DNA from: Bacteroidota bacterium
Lineage (GTDB): Bacteria; Bacteroidota; Bacteroidia; Chitinophagales; LD1
Direction: 5' to 3'
Length of the DNA: 64,000 bases
NCBI GenBank assembly: GCA_016715625.1
Contig: JADJZU010000019.1
Location: 6,552-70,551, forward strand
Part shown: positions 30,332 to 39,062 of the stretch, one piece after another
Numbering within the stretch: the stretch's first letter is position 1
How the letters are laid out: the number at the start of each line of letters is the position of its first letter
Notes under the pieces: model-generated
Databases searched by the model: none
The model's input: the letters and a program-made list of their open reading frames with translations, nothing else
Told to the model about the DNA's origin: nothing
Translations under genes and position numbers: made by a program

Positions 30332-31162
30332 TTAATCAGTAATGTAAGGATACTTAATCTTTGACAAAAACAGCCCGGTGGGTGGTGCCAGATAATGCAC
30401 CCGGAATTCTTTTTTGTCGGCAATAGTCTGCTGAAACTCGTCCACCGAAATTTTGCCTTTGCCCACATGCAGCAGGGTGCCCACTGTTTTGCGGACCATG
30501 CCGCGCAAAAACCGGTTGGAGGTAAACACAAAGCGGAGGGTTTCGTGGGGCTCTACTTGGGGATTGGTGCGGTGAGCCAGTGCCTCATACGCATCGTCAG
30601 GGAGATAAGGCCTCAGCACCCGGTCGTGTGCAGGCAGCACATCCCAGCGCGCCTCGCTGATGTGACAAATGTTGGTTTTAAAATCTTCGCTGGGCAGGCA
30701 GAGCGAAGTAAAATCGCTGACGGTTTTCAGATAGGCAGTCGCCTCCAGAATTTTACTCCAATCCACCTGATAAAAGCCATAGTAAAACGAGTATAGATGG
30801 ATATAGGGGTTCTTTTGAAAGTGCATAAAATACTCGTAGGTGCGCTCGGTGGCATCGAAGCGGGCGTGTGCCTTATCGTGCAGCGGTATTATTTTAAATA
30901 CTGAAATATCGCGGGGCAGCACACAGTTTAACCGAAACAGAAAGTTGTCGAGGTTGGCAATTTCGCTGCATTCAAAATGCATGTAAAAATCTTTGGCGTG
31001 CACTCCCGTATCGGTGCGTCCGCAGCCCATGCTGCCGATGTGCTGGCGCAGCAATTTCTCCAGGGCTTTATTGATAGTTTCCTGCACAGAGGGCGCATTG
31101 GCCTGCACCTGCCAGCCGCAGTAATTGGTGCCATCGTAAGCGAGATGAAGAAAGTAGCGCAT
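30332..31162 (-). CDS. truA: tRNA pseudouridine(38-40) synthase TruA
   Basis: A 276-residue protein. The start RYFLHLAYDGTNYCGWQVQ, the catalytic segment GCGRTDTGVHAKDFYMHFE (active-site Asp in RTDTG), ATERTYEYFM and the C-terminal FVFTSNRFLRGMVRKTVGTL define TruA. It converts uridines 38-40 of the anticodon arm to pseudouridine. Length is normal. It forms a minus-strand group with the four-helix-bundle gene upstream (59-base gap) and the AI-2E family gene downstream (6-base gap). Three AAATGGAG repeats lie immediately upstream of the start. Confidence 0.96.
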   Translation of the reverse strand: MRYFLHLAYDGTNYCGWQVQANAPSVQETINKALEKLLRQHIGSMGCGRTDTGVHAKDFYMHFECSEIANLDNFLFRLNCVLPRDISVFKIIPLHDKAHARFDATERTYEYFMHFQKNPYIHLYSFYYGFYQVDWSKILEATAYLKTVSDFTSLCLPSEDFKTNICHISEARWDVLPAHDRVLRPYLPDDAYEALAHRTNPQVEPHETLRFVFTSNRFLRGMVRKTVGTLLHVGKGKISVDEFQQTIADKKEFRVHYLAPPTGLFLSKIKYPYITD

Positions 31163-31166
31163 CTTT

Positions 31167-31209
31167 AAATGGAGCCAATGTTACAAATGGAGAAATATTA
31201 CAAATGGAG
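31167..31209. repeat. Three short direct repeats AAATGGAG upstream of truA
   Basis: AAATGGAG occurs at 31167, 31185 and 31202 (spacings 18 and 17), the last two inside the longer TTACAAATGGAG. The stretch covers the gap between the four-helix-bundle gene and truA. It may be a small tandem duplication; no function is claimed. Confidence 0.5.
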
Positions 31210-31221
31210 TCAAGGGTCTAT

Positions 31222-31590
31222 TCATGGTTTAATACCTGTTCGTTTGCTGGAGGCAAGAATGCTGTTTATTATTTTTTCGATTTCGTTCAGCTTTAATTGT
31301 AAAGGAGTGCAGTTGGGCAAGTGTTCTGAGCATTCACATAACCGCAGCCAATAGGATGTTTCTTTAACCTCTTTAGCCGCTATCTTAAACTTATTAATAA
31401 AGTCTGCCTTGCTTTCTGCGTGTTGAGCCTCATTGGCATTGGCACCAATGGATGTCCCCGATTTAAACAATTGGTTAGATAAAGCATACTTTTTTCGAGC
31501 ATCTAACAGCTCGCAAAAAGCAATTACCATTAATAAAAATTCGAATGTGTGTTTCAGAACCGGATTCTCCTCTACTGAATATTTACCCAT
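31222..31590 (-). CDS. Four helix bundle protein (23S rRNA-IVP family)
   Basis: A 122-residue helical protein. Motifs SNQLFKSGTSIGANANEAQH, KADFINKFKIAAKEVKETSY and WLRLCECSE are diagnostic of the S23/IVP-type four-helix-bundle family (TIGR02436). Members occur inside intervening sequences of 23S rRNA genes or, as here, as free genes that often look mobile. The molecular function is unknown. It lies between the thiolase (28 bases upstream) and truA on the minus strand. AAATGGAG repeats just after its stop may mark an insertion border, which is speculation. Confidence 0.9.
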   Translation of the reverse strand: MGKYSVEENPVLKHTFEFLLMVIAFCELLDARKKYALSNQLFKSGTSIGANANEAQHAESKADFINKFKIAAKEVKETSYWLRLCECSEHLPNCTPLQLKLNEIEKIINSILASSKRTGIKP

Positions 31591-31618
31591 TTGTCAATTT
31601 GTAAATTTTTCCATTCGT

Positions 31619-32813
31619 TCAATAAACCAGTTCATACACCACCGCCAGTCCCTGCCCCACTCCAATGCACATGGTGGCTATGCCATAGCGCACCTGGCGT
31701 TTTTTCATTTCATGCAATAAGGTAGTGGTAATGCGGGCACCACTGCAACCCAGCGGATGGCCCAGCGCTATAGCACCACCATTGACGTTGACAATGGCAG
31801 GGTCCAATTCTAAATCGCGGATGCAGGCCAGCGACTGCGAGGCAAACGCTTCGTTGAGTTCCACCAGCCCGATGTCCTGCATTCGCAGCCCCGCCCGCTG
31901 CAATGCCTTACGCACGGCATACACCGGGCCTATACCCATATAAGCCGGCTCTACACCGGCAGCCGCCATGCTTACCACGCGTGCCATGGGTTTAAGGTTG
32001 TGTTGCTTCACCACCTCTTCGTTGACCAGAATCAAGGCGGCTGCCCCATCGTTGAGGCCCGAGGAGTTGCCGGCTGTTACGGGTACCCTCTTTCACAAAA
32101 GCGGGTTTCAGTTTCGCCAAATCGGCCAGGGTGCCCAGGCGCGGATGCTCGTCCTGAGTGAACAACCGTGGCTCTCCCTTACCCTGTGCAATGCTTACCG
32201 GTATTATTTCCTCTTCAAATTTTTCGGCCACCAGGGCCTTGTTATACTTCACCTGACTGCTGTGTGCAAAAGCATCCTGCTCCTCGCGCGAAATGTTCCA
32301 TTTGCGGGCCACATTTTCGGCCGTTTCGCCCATGCTGTAAATGGTCTCTTTGGGAAAGTTTTTGTTGGTAAACCGCCAGCCGATAGAAGTATCAAACATT
32401 TGCTGCGCCCGCCCATAAGCCGTGTCGGCCTTTGACAATACATAAGGTGCGCGCGTCATGCTTTCCACTCCTCCGGCTATGTAAATATTTCCATCTCCGT
32501 TTTTAATGGCACGGGTAGCATCGGCTATAGCCTGCAGGCCCGAAGCACACAAGCGGTTGACGGTTACTCCGCTAACCTCCACCGGCAAGCCGGCCAGCAA
32601 GGCCGCCATGCGGGCCACGTTGCGGTTGTCTTCGCCACTTTGGTTGGCTGCGCCCAGCACCACTTCTTCTATGTCCTGCACGTTTAGCCAGGGATTGCGT
32701 GCCACTACCTGTTGAATCACCAGCGCGGCCAGGTCGTCCGGGCGCACCGTGCTGAGGGCTCCGTTGATTTTTCCGATGGGTGTGCGCGCTGCATCTGCGA
32801 TATAAACTTCCAT
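31619..32813 (-). pseudogene. Thiolase (acetyl-CoA acyltransferase, PcaF/FadA type), one frameshift
   Basis: Two frames join into a 397-residue thiolase. The N-terminal part (from 32813) has ANQSGEDNRNVARMAALLAG, NRLCASGLQAIADATRAI with the nucleophilic Cys, AGGVESMTRAPYVLSK and DTSIGWRFTN. It ends in KEGT, and the C-terminal part, in another frame, continues with VTAGNSSGLNDGAA and goes on to ELNEAFASQ, GGAIALGHPLGCSGARI and TMCIGVGQGLAVV. All catalytic motifs (Cys, NEAF, His of GHPLG, Cys of CIGVGQG) are present. The break is an extra G in GGG at 32081-32083 (plus strand). It cleaves 3-ketoacyl-CoA; the sequence is nearest 3-oxoadipyl-CoA thiolases, but no aromatic-catabolism genes are near. 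Confidence 0.9.
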
Positions 32814-32873
32814 ATTGGGATTGGTTAAAAATTACTTAGTTCGCGCAAAATAAACCAAACCCGTTTCATCCTC

Positions 32874-33317
32874 ATGATTCAACGAATTCAAACCCTGTTT
32901 TTATTGCTGGCGCTGATTTGCCTGGCGCTTTTTTTGTGGATGCCCCTGATGGTGCTGGAAGCCCCCGGCTACACCGAAGCGGTGCAGGGTTGGGATGTGC
33001 GCCACTTTCAGTTTGGTTATATCTTTTACATCAATCTGATATTGACCGGCACAGCCTTTGGCCTGTCGCTCATCGCCATCTTTCTGTTTAAGCACCGCGA
33101 CTATCAGATTATCTTTTCGTGGTTCAGCCTGGTGTTTGTGACCGCTGCACAGGCGTTTGTGTATTACAAGTTTCAAACCAAGGTGTTTATGGGCGATGTG
33201 GTGCTCACCTACTGGAACCTGCTCTCTATAGCCAGTGTAGCCCTGCTGCTGGCGGCTGTATTTTTTATCCGGAAAGACGAGCATTTGCTGCAAAGCCTGG
33301 ATAGACTAAGAGACTAA
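32874..33317 (+). CDS. DUF4293 membrane protein
   Basis: A 147-residue protein with four membrane helices: TLFLLLALICLALFLWMPLM, FYINLILTGTAFGLSLIAIF, FSWFSLVFVTAAQAFVYY and LLSIASVALLLAAVFFIRKD. The opening MIQRIQTLFLLLA and the end IRKDEHLLQSLDRLR identify DUF4293, a family restricted to Bacteroidota and close relatives, of unknown role. It ends inside the 3' end of the converging flippase gene, with a 12-base overlap, and is divergent from the thiolase. Confidence 0.85.
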   Translation: MIQRIQTLFLLLALICLALFLWMPLMVLEAPGYTEAVQGWDVRHFQFGYIFYINLILTGTAFGLSLIAIFLFKHRDYQIIFSWFSLVFVTAAQAFVYYKFQTKVFMGDVVLTYWNLLSIASVALLLAAVFFIRKDEHLLQSLDRLRD

Positions 33318-34796
33318 GCGCCTGAGCCTGCCCAGCACATTTTCGTTGGCGGCCACCAGCAACACAAACAAACCAAAGAACACACTGCTGAGCAAAAAGG
33401 GCGGAGCGCTCTGCATCCATTCCCACTCCTGCAAGCCGGTGGTGTAGCAAAAATAGAGGAGCAGCGACACGCCCACATAGCCCCAGAACGAACGCAAATC
33501 GTAGGGCACCGGATAATATTTTTGCCCCAGAAAATAAGACACCAAGGCCATGGAAAAATAGCAGGCCAGCGTAGCCCAGGCACTGGCCACATAGCCATAT
33601 TCGGGTATAAAAACCACGTTGAGCAGGATGGTGAGCAGCGCGCCCCCCACCGACACCCCGGCCCCCATCAAGGTGCGGTCGGTGAGTTTATACCAGATAG
33701 AGAGATTGACATACACGCCCAAAAACAAATTGGCCATCAGCAACACCGGCACCACGTGCAGCCCCGAGCGAAACTCCTCGCCAATAAACAACTGCACCCA
33801 GGGCATATACAACACCACCCCCAAAAACACCGCCACACAAAAGATGGTAAAGTATTTCATGACATCGGCATACATGCGCCCGGCATCGGCCCGGTTGGCC
33901 TGCCCGAAAAAGAAGGGCTCGGCTGCAAACCGAAAGGCCTGTATAAACAGACTCATGAGTATGCTCAGTTTATAGCAAGCGCCATAGATGCCCAGCTGCT
34001 GCAGGTTGGTGGTGGCATCGTAGGGCAGCATGTATTTTAAAATCATGCGGTCGAGCATTTCGTTCACTATGCCCGCAAAGCCAATGAGCACCATGGGCAG
34101 GGCATAGCGTATCATCTTATTAAACAACACAGCATCGAAGCCCTGGCGCAAGCCCCGGAAATGCGGCAGCAGCAACACCATTTTGACCCCGCTGGCTATC
34201 AGGTTAGAGATAAACACATAACCCACTCCTATTTCGGGATTGTAAAAAGCCGCCCATGCCGAGCCGGGGGCCTCCAAATAGGCTTTGCGGCAAATAATGA
34301 GAAAGAAGATATTGAACCCGATGTTTACGGCTATCTCTATTACCTTGATGCCGGCAAATTGCAAGGCCTTGTTATCGGCTCGCAGCTGGGCAAAGGGAAT
34401 GGCACACACCGCATCCATGGCCAGCAGCAGCACCAGCCAGCGGATGTATTCCACATGGTTGCCGTATTGCAGGGCCTCGGCCACCGGCACCGCCAGCGCA
34501 TAGCCCAGCACCAAAAAGAGCAGCGAGGTGCCGGTGATGAAAATAAGCGCGGTAGAGAACACCCGCTGCCGGTTTTCGTTGTCCTTATTGAACCGGAAAA
34601 AGGCGGTTTCCATCCCAAAGGCCAGCAACACCGCAAAAAAACCGCTATAGGCATAAAACTCTGAATTGACCCCGAACTGCGCGGTAGAAAACACCCGCGT
34701 ATAAAGATAGGTGAGCAGATAATTCAGAAACCGGCCGGCTATACTGGGTATGCCATATACGATGGTTTGAGAAGCAAGGCGCTGCAGCGGGTTCAC
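33306..34796 (-). CDS. Polysaccharide flippase / oligosaccharide exporter (MOP family)
   Basis: About 496 residues from the GTG at 34796 (NPLQRLASQTIVYGIPSIAG); the longer frame to 34907 adds a 37-residue stretch without membrane or family features. About 14 membrane helices follow, including FNYLLTYLYTRVFSTA-like TM1, FGVNSEFYAYSGFFAVLLAF and FRFAAEPFFFGQANRADAGR, and the C-terminal ALLTILLNVVFIPEYGYVAS. This is the Wzx/MATE-like plan of lipid-linked oligosaccharide flippases. It has no glycosyltransferase directly beside it, but three lie at 43.9-47.2 kb. It overlaps DUF4293 tail to tail. Confidence 0.85.
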   Translation of the reverse strand: MNPLQRLASQTIVYGIPSIAGRFLNYLLTYLYTRVFSTAQFGVNSEFYAYSGFFAVLLAFGMETAFFRFNKDNENRQRVFSTALIFITGTSLLFLVLGYALAVPVAEALQYGNHVEYIRWLVLLLAMDAVCAIPFAQLRADNKALQFAGIKVIEIAVNIGFNIFFLIICRKAYLEAPGSAWAAFYNPEIGVGYVFISNLIASGVKMVLLLPHFRGLRQGFDAVLFNKMIRYALPMVLIGFAGIVNEMLDRMILKYMLPYDATTNLQQLGIYGACYKLSILMSLFIQAFRFAAEPFFFGQANRADAGRMYADVMKYFTIFCVAVFLGVVLYMPWVQLFIGEEFRSGLHVVPVLLMANLFLGVYVNLSIWYKLTDRTLMGAGVSVGGALLTILLNVVFIPEYGYVASAWATLACYFSMALVSYFLGQKYYPVPYDLRSFWGYVGVSLLLYFCYTTGLQEWEWMQSAPPFLLSSVFFGLFVLLVAANENVLGRLRRLVS

Positions 34797-34906
34797 AGAG
34801 AGTGTTATGGGGCGAATGTAAATCAATAACGCTCTGCGCCCTCCACATTGCGCCACCCCGAAGCCCCAACTGTAACATTTTCTATCCACTGCCGTATCCA
34901 TAGGCA

Positions 34907-34926
34907 CCCCGCAGCCCCCTGCGGGG
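34907..34926. repeat. GC-rich hairpin in the leader of the MORN gene
   Basis: CCCCGCAG (34907-34914) and CTGCGGGG (34919-34926) form a perfect 8-bp stem with a CCCC loop, 15 bases before the ATG at 34941. No T run follows on either side, so it is not a standard terminator. It could be a dispersed palindrome like those at 586, 49084 and 50113, or a structure near the start codon affecting translation. Confidence 0.5.
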
Positions 34927-34940
34927 CAAATTATACTACT

Positions 34941-35753
34941 ATGAGAAAGCTTTTTTACCCTGTATTGTTGCTCCTGTTTACGGCCTCGCTGGCTGGCGCA
35001 CAGGAGCCGGTGTATGTGAACGGAAAATATGAAGGCGAAACCAAAGACGGCTTAAAGCATGGCCGCGGAAGAGCTATCTACTACGATGGCTCGCTCTACG
35101 ATGGCATGTGGGCCAACGATAAGCGCAATGGCGTGGGCCGCGCTATTTTTAAAGACGGCTCCTCCTACTATGGCGACTGGGTAAACGACCAGCGCCAGGG
35201 CCGCGGCAACTACGAGTTTGCCAATGGCGACAAATACATTGGTCAGTTTGATGCCGACCAAATGAACGGCTACGGCACCTATACCTATGCCAACGGCAAC
35301 AAGTATGTGGGTGATATGGTAAATGGCGAAGTGAGCGGCAAGGGTTCCATTTTGTATGCCAATGGCGAAAGCTACGATGGCTCTTTTATAGCCGGCAAAA
35401 AAGTGGGCAAGGGCAAATACAGCTATGCCAACGGCAATGTATACGAAGGCTTTTTTGTGGCCGACAAAAAAGAGGGCTACGGCAAAATGACCTTTGCCAA
35501 CGGAGACGAATACAAAGGCCAGTTTAAAGACAATAGCCGAACCGGAGTGGGCATTTTTGTGTGGGCCAATGGCGACCGCTACGAAGGCGAATTTCAAAAC
35601 GGACTGATGCACGGCAACGGCACCTTTGTGTGGGCCGATGGTGAAAAATACTCCGGCACCTGGACCAAAAACATCCGCAATGGCGAGGGCAGGCTGCTCA
35701 CCAAAGAAGGCGAGGAAAAAATATTAGTGTTTGCCAATGGCGTAAAACAATAA
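34941..35753 (+). CDS. Secreted MORN-repeat protein
   Basis: A 270-residue protein from ATG 34941, with the signal peptide MRKLFYPVLLLLFTASLAGA. The upstream frame to 34848 is not supported. Almost all the rest is ten MORN repeats of 23 residues with the pattern (D/E)xYxGxWxxxxxxGxGxxxxANG, for example DKYIGQFDADQMNGYGTY and DEYKGQFKDNSRTGVGIF. The last copies end in EGRLLTKEGEEKILVFANG. In Bacteroidota such proteins are exported and may bind other proteins or membranes; no enzyme domain is fused. A strong terminator follows at 35786. Confidence 0.95.
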   Translation: MRKLFYPVLLLLFTASLAGAQEPVYVNGKYEGETKDGLKHGRGRAIYYDGSLYDGMWANDKRNGVGRAIFKDGSSYYGDWVNDQRQGRGNYEFANGDKYIGQFDADQMNGYGTYTYANGNKYVGDMVNGEVSGKGSILYANGESYDGSFIAGKKVGKGKYSYANGNVYEGFFVADKKEGYGKMTFANGDEYKGQFKDNSRTGVGIFVWANGDRYEGEFQNGLMHGNGTFVWADGEKYSGTWTKNIRNGEGRLLTKEGEEKILVFANGVKQ

Positions 35754-35785
35754 AACCACCGAAGCCGGCCCTCCGGCTATCCTCT

Positions 35786-35826
35786 CCCCCCTTTCGGGCA
35801 GCTCTGCCACCCGAAAGGGGTTTTTG
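35786..35826 (+). terminator. Rho-independent terminator of the MORN gene
   Basis: CCCCTTTCGGG (35788-35798) pairs with CCCGAAAGGGG (35810-35820) in a perfect 11-bp stem with an 11-base loop, followed by TTTTTG. It is 35 bases after the stop. The upstream GCCCTCCGGCT (35769-35779) recurs in the palindrome-rich leader of array C. Confidence 0.9.
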
Positions 35827-35897
35827 TTTGCCCCTATACAGGCCAAAAACAAGGTAAAAAAGCTCCGAAAAGTGCCATTTTATGCAAAAAAGGCAGG

Positions 35898-36184
35898 TCA
35901 ACACAGATTTATAACAAATCAATACAGAACAAAAGCATGTCAACACAGATTAAAAACAAATCAACACAGATTAAAAGCATGTCAACACAGAAAAAAAGCA
36001 AGTCAACACGCAATAATGTTAGGTCAACACTGATTTAGGACAAGTCAACACTGATATTTATTAAATCAACACGGTTATTTTGCAACTCAACACTGATTTT
36101 TAGTAGCTCAACACTGATTTTTTTTTCAAAAATTTGTGTTGACCGTCTTTTTATGCGTGTTGACTTTATTAAAAGATGTGTTTT
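35898..36184. repeat. Array B: 21-bp phased array of TCAACAC motifs
   Basis: TCAACAC (TCAATAC in unit 2) starts at 35898, 35919, 35940, 35961, 35982, 36003, 36024, 36045, 36066, 36087 and 36108, an exact 21-bp period over eleven copies. The motif is usually followed by [AT]GATT; the rest of each unit is variable and AT-rich. On the other side, GTGTTGA (inverse) lies at 36136 and 36157 with a weak GTGTTTT at 36178, again 21 bp apart. GGATAA recurs at 36207, 36218 and 36239, the last two 21 bp apart. The array fills the gap between the MORN terminator (35826) and the end of the barrel gene (36290). It is not a CRISPR and has no proven coding capacity. Confidence 0.93.
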
Positions 36185-36289
36185 CTCTTTATTTTTACAT
36201 AAAAACGGATAAACGATGGATAATTTACCGGAATCAACGGATAAAAAGACCAGAAAGCCCAAAGTTAACCGCCCCGAAATGATGGGCAC

Positions 36290-37086
36290 TTAAAACGTAA
36301 CGCCCACATTGATGCTCAGCCGCTGGTAGCTGCGCTGTATAAAATATACATAGTCGGTGCTTTGGGTATACCACCAGCGGGTGCTGCTGGCGTTTCTGCG
36401 ATACGAGGCACTCAGCAGCACCGAGGCGCGGCTTTGGGTATAAATGCGCACCCCGCCCCCCACGGCCACATAAAGGCCGCCTTTGTTTTGGTAGGTAACC
36501 CATTCGTCACTTTTCTGTTTCCAGAGGTGGCTGTAGCCCAGGTCGGCAAACACATAAGGCGTGGCGCGTTTTTTTAAAAACTCGGAGGCCAGCCGCATAT
36601 AAAAAGGCGAAAAGGTTTGCTGATAGTTGACAAACCGGTCTATGCCCAGGCCCGCCCCCACATACAGGTAGGGCCACACCTGATAGCCGTTAATGGTGTG
36701 GATGCTCACCCCAAAATCATCGCGCTGGTAGCCGTTGTAGTAGGGCGTTTGCACGGGTTTTAAATCGGTGCCGTAGATAAAGCCAAACTCGGTGATGTGC
36801 CTATAGCCACGATCTTTGCGGAAATAGTTTTTCGACAAAGCCTTTTGATTGCGCTTGAGCACATTCTCTTTTTTAATGCTGTCTATTTCACTTTGCTGAA
36901 ACACAAAAGGCTGCCGCCCAACAGCTCTATGCGCAAAGGATTTTCGGTAGCTGCAGATTTTAAACTGCCACGGATAATGCTGCCGTTTTTGAGATAAACC
37001 ACATCTTCGAGTTGCGGTTGGGCCCGGGCGGCCTGCCACAGCAGCAGGGGCAGCAAAGCAGAGCAAAGTATGCGGAGGATTTTCAT
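36290..37086 (-). pseudogene. Outer-membrane beta-barrel protein, one frameshift
   Basis: The gene starts at 37086 (MKILRILCSALLPLLLWQAA, signal peptide ending ARAQ), continues with LEDVVYLKNGSIIRGSLK and changes frame at AAAA 36905-36908, where one A is missing; GGSLFVFQQSEIDSIKKE then reads on. Joined, it has 265 residues. The N-terminal part resembles a small domain often found before barrels. The C-terminal ~190 residues have alternating aromatic beta strands (YLYVGAGLGIDRF, VFADLGYSHLW, GLYVAVGGGVRIY) and end in the outer-membrane signature RLSINVGVTF. The role is unknown. It diverges from the LVIVD gene with a 96-base gap. Confidence 0.8.
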
Positions 37087-37182
37087 GTTGGCAGTTTTTT
37101 TTAGGGTGGTGGCAACGGTTCTCCAATTTATAACGTTTCCTATCGGGCAAGCGTTGCTTCCTTATCTTTAAACCCATAAATA

Positions 37183-38490
37183 ATGTTGAATATGAAAAAC
37201 ATCATTCGTTCGCTCACCCTGCTGGGGGTGCTGGCTATGTGGAGTTTGTCGTCCTGCACCAAAGACCACTGCACCCAAACGGTCACCTACAAAAAGTATG
37301 AACCGGTGTACATGAGCTACCAGGATTTGCGCGCAGCCGTAAAAACAGAACCGGCTCAGGCGCTTAAAGTTCCCGGCAAAATTTACCTGAAAGGCCCTTA
37401 CATTTTCATCAGCGAGGTAGATAAAGGCATTCATGTTATTAATAACAGCAACCCCGCCTCCCCGCAAAAAGTTTCTTTTATCAGCATCCCCGGCAACAGA
37501 GATTTGGCCGCCAAGGGCAATGTGCTTTATGCCGACAGCTATATTGATTTGCTGGCGCTGGATATTACCAATCCGCAAAATGTAACCGTGCTGCACCGGG
37601 TGGAAAACGCCCTGCCGCAGCGCAACTTTACGGGCGGCTACGGAGCCGACCCCGCAAAAGGTGTAGTTACACATTGGACTGAAAGCACCGTCACTGATAA
37701 AATAGAAGGCAACTGCCAGCCCGGTGGCGGATGGATAGGCAACGGTGGAGGAGTGTGGATGGAGGGCGATGTGGTGTTTGCCACCAATAGCCTGAGCGGT
37801 GGTGCCGTGCCTAAAACAGCTACGGCCCCCGGCATAGGCGGCAGTATGGCGCGTTTCACTATTTCCAATAACACACTGTTTGTGGTAGACGATGCCAACC
37901 TGCGCGTGTTTGATTTGAGCAATGCCACTATGCCGGCTTCCAGCGGCACGGCCTACATTGGCAGAAATATTGAAACCATTTTCCCTTACAACAATCGTCT
38001 GTTTATTGGCAGCACCAACGGCATGTATATCTACGACATCAGCAATCCGCTGGCTCCGGCCTATGTGTCCACCTATATCCACGGCACCGCCTGCGACCCG
38101 GTGGTGGTAGACGATAACTATGCCTACATTACCCTGCGCAGCGGCACTCCCTGCAATACCACCTTTAATCAACTGGAAGTGGTAAGCCTGGCCAATATCA
38201 CCAACCCCACGCTGGTGCACACCGTGCCCATGACCAACCCGCACGGGCTGGGCAAAGACGGAGAAAAACTCTTTATCTGCGATGGCACCGATGGCTTAAA
38301 GATGATGAATGCGAGCCAGCCCGAAGCCATCCCCGCCACACCGGTGGTGCACATCAGCGGCATACAGGCCATGGATGTAATTCCCTATAACAACACCCTG
38401 CTGATGATAGGCGAAAATGGTTTTTACCAATACGATTATTCGGATGTTAATCACATCACTTTACTCAGCAGCCTTCCGATTGAACACTAA
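37183..38490 (+). CDS. LVIVD-repeat lipoprotein
   Basis: A 435-residue protein with a lipoprotein signal (MLNMKNIIRSLTLLGVLAMW, then SLSSCTKD). The mature part has repeated LVIVD/propeller blades: GKIYLKGPYIFISEVDKGIH, VINNSNPASPQKVSFI, ALDITNPQNVTVLH, RVFDLSNATM, MYIYDISNPLAPAYVSTY and KMMNASQPEA. Such proteins are exported and exposed on the surface; the fold is likely a beta-propeller. The second Met at residue 4 (37192) is a possible start. The sigma factor gene follows after two bases, so both are probably in one operon. Confidence 0.85.
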   Translation: MLNMKNIIRSLTLLGVLAMWSLSSCTKDHCTQTVTYKKYEPVYMSYQDLRAAVKTEPAQALKVPGKIYLKGPYIFISEVDKGIHVINNSNPASPQKVSFISIPGNRDLAAKGNVLYADSYIDLLALDITNPQNVTVLHRVENALPQRNFTGGYGADPAKGVVTHWTESTVTDKIEGNCQPGGGWIGNGGGVWMEGDVVFATNSLSGGAVPKTATAPGIGGSMARFTISNNTLFVVDDANLRVFDLSNATMPASSGTAYIGRNIETIFPYNNRLFIGSTNGMYIYDISNPLAPAYVSTYIHGTACDPVVVDDNYAYITLRSGTPCNTTFNQLEVVSLANITNPTLVHTVPMTNPHGLGKDGEKLFICDGTDGLKMMNASQPEAIPATPVVHISGIQAMDVIPYNNTLLMIGENGFYQYDYSDVNHITLLSSLPIEH

Positions 38491-38492
38491 GC

Positions 38493-39062
38493 GTGAAAGT
38501 TTCCTACATCATATTGGAAGAAGAAATCATTACAGGATGCATCAGGCAGGACCGCACCGCACAAAAGCGCCTGTATGAAAAGCATTATCCCAAAATGATG
38601 GGCGTGTGTATGCGCTATGCCGGCCAGCGTGATGTAGCCATGGAAATGGTCAATATGGGTTTTATGAAGGTGTTTGATGGCATTGAAAAGTTTCATAAGC
38701 AGGGCGGCAATCTGGAAGCCTGGATTTACCGCATTATGGTAAACACCGCTATTGATTATCTGCGCAAAGAAATGCGACACCACCATGCCGATATTGAAAA
38801 GAGCGTGTATGTAGAAGATGTTAGCGATGTGATTTCGGACATCAGTGCCGAGCAAATTATGGAGATGGTTAAAAAACTTACTCCCGCTTATCGTGCAGTG
38901 TTTAACCTGTATGTAGTGGAAGGTTATAACCACAGCGAAATAGGCGAAAAGCTGGGGATAAGTGAGGGCACCTCTAAATCCAATCTGGCAAAGGCACGGG
39001 CAAAAATGCAGGAGATGATTATTGAATCTAACAAAGTAATAAGGAGCAGTTATGGCCTATAA
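38493..39062 (+). CDS. ECF RNA polymerase sigma factor
   Basis: A 189-residue sigma-70 family protein with a GTG start two bases after the LVIVD stop. Region 2 is RLYEKHYPKMMGVCMRYAGQ and AMEMVNMGFMKVFDGIEKF; region 4 is LTPAYRAVFNLYVVEGYNHS and EIGEKLGISEGTSKSNLAKA, with the DNA-binding helix-turn-helix. It lacks regions 1 and 3, as ECF factors do. Its end overlaps the next gene by 11 bases, so the following protein is very probably its partner or regulator. The sigma factor likely controls cell-envelope genes, but its target promoters are not visible. Confidence 0.93.
   Translation: MKVSYIILEEEIITGCIRQDRTAQKRLYEKHYPKMMGVCMRYAGQRDVAMEMVNMGFMKVFDGIEKFHKQGGNLEAWIYRIMVNTAIDYLRKEMRHHHADIEKSVYVEDVSDVISDISAEQIMEMVKKLTPAYRAVFNLYVVEGYNHSEIGEKLGISEGTSKSNLAKARAKMQEMIIESNKVIRSSYGL

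Noticed and set aside
34797..34907. Upstream ATG of the flippase at 34907
   Set aside because: The added 37 residues have no family features; the first membrane helix follows the GTG at 34796.
34907..34926. Hairpin at 34907 as a terminator
   Set aside because: No T run on either side; more likely a dispersed palindrome.
35824..36289. Open frames through array B that translate to heptad repeats (for example TNQHRLKACQHRLK on the plus strand)
   Set aside because: A 21-bp period gives a 7-residue repeat in any open frame. Conservation is in a 7-base motif not aligned to codon positions, both strands are open by chance, and the orientation flips at the right end. I regard it as non-coding DNA.
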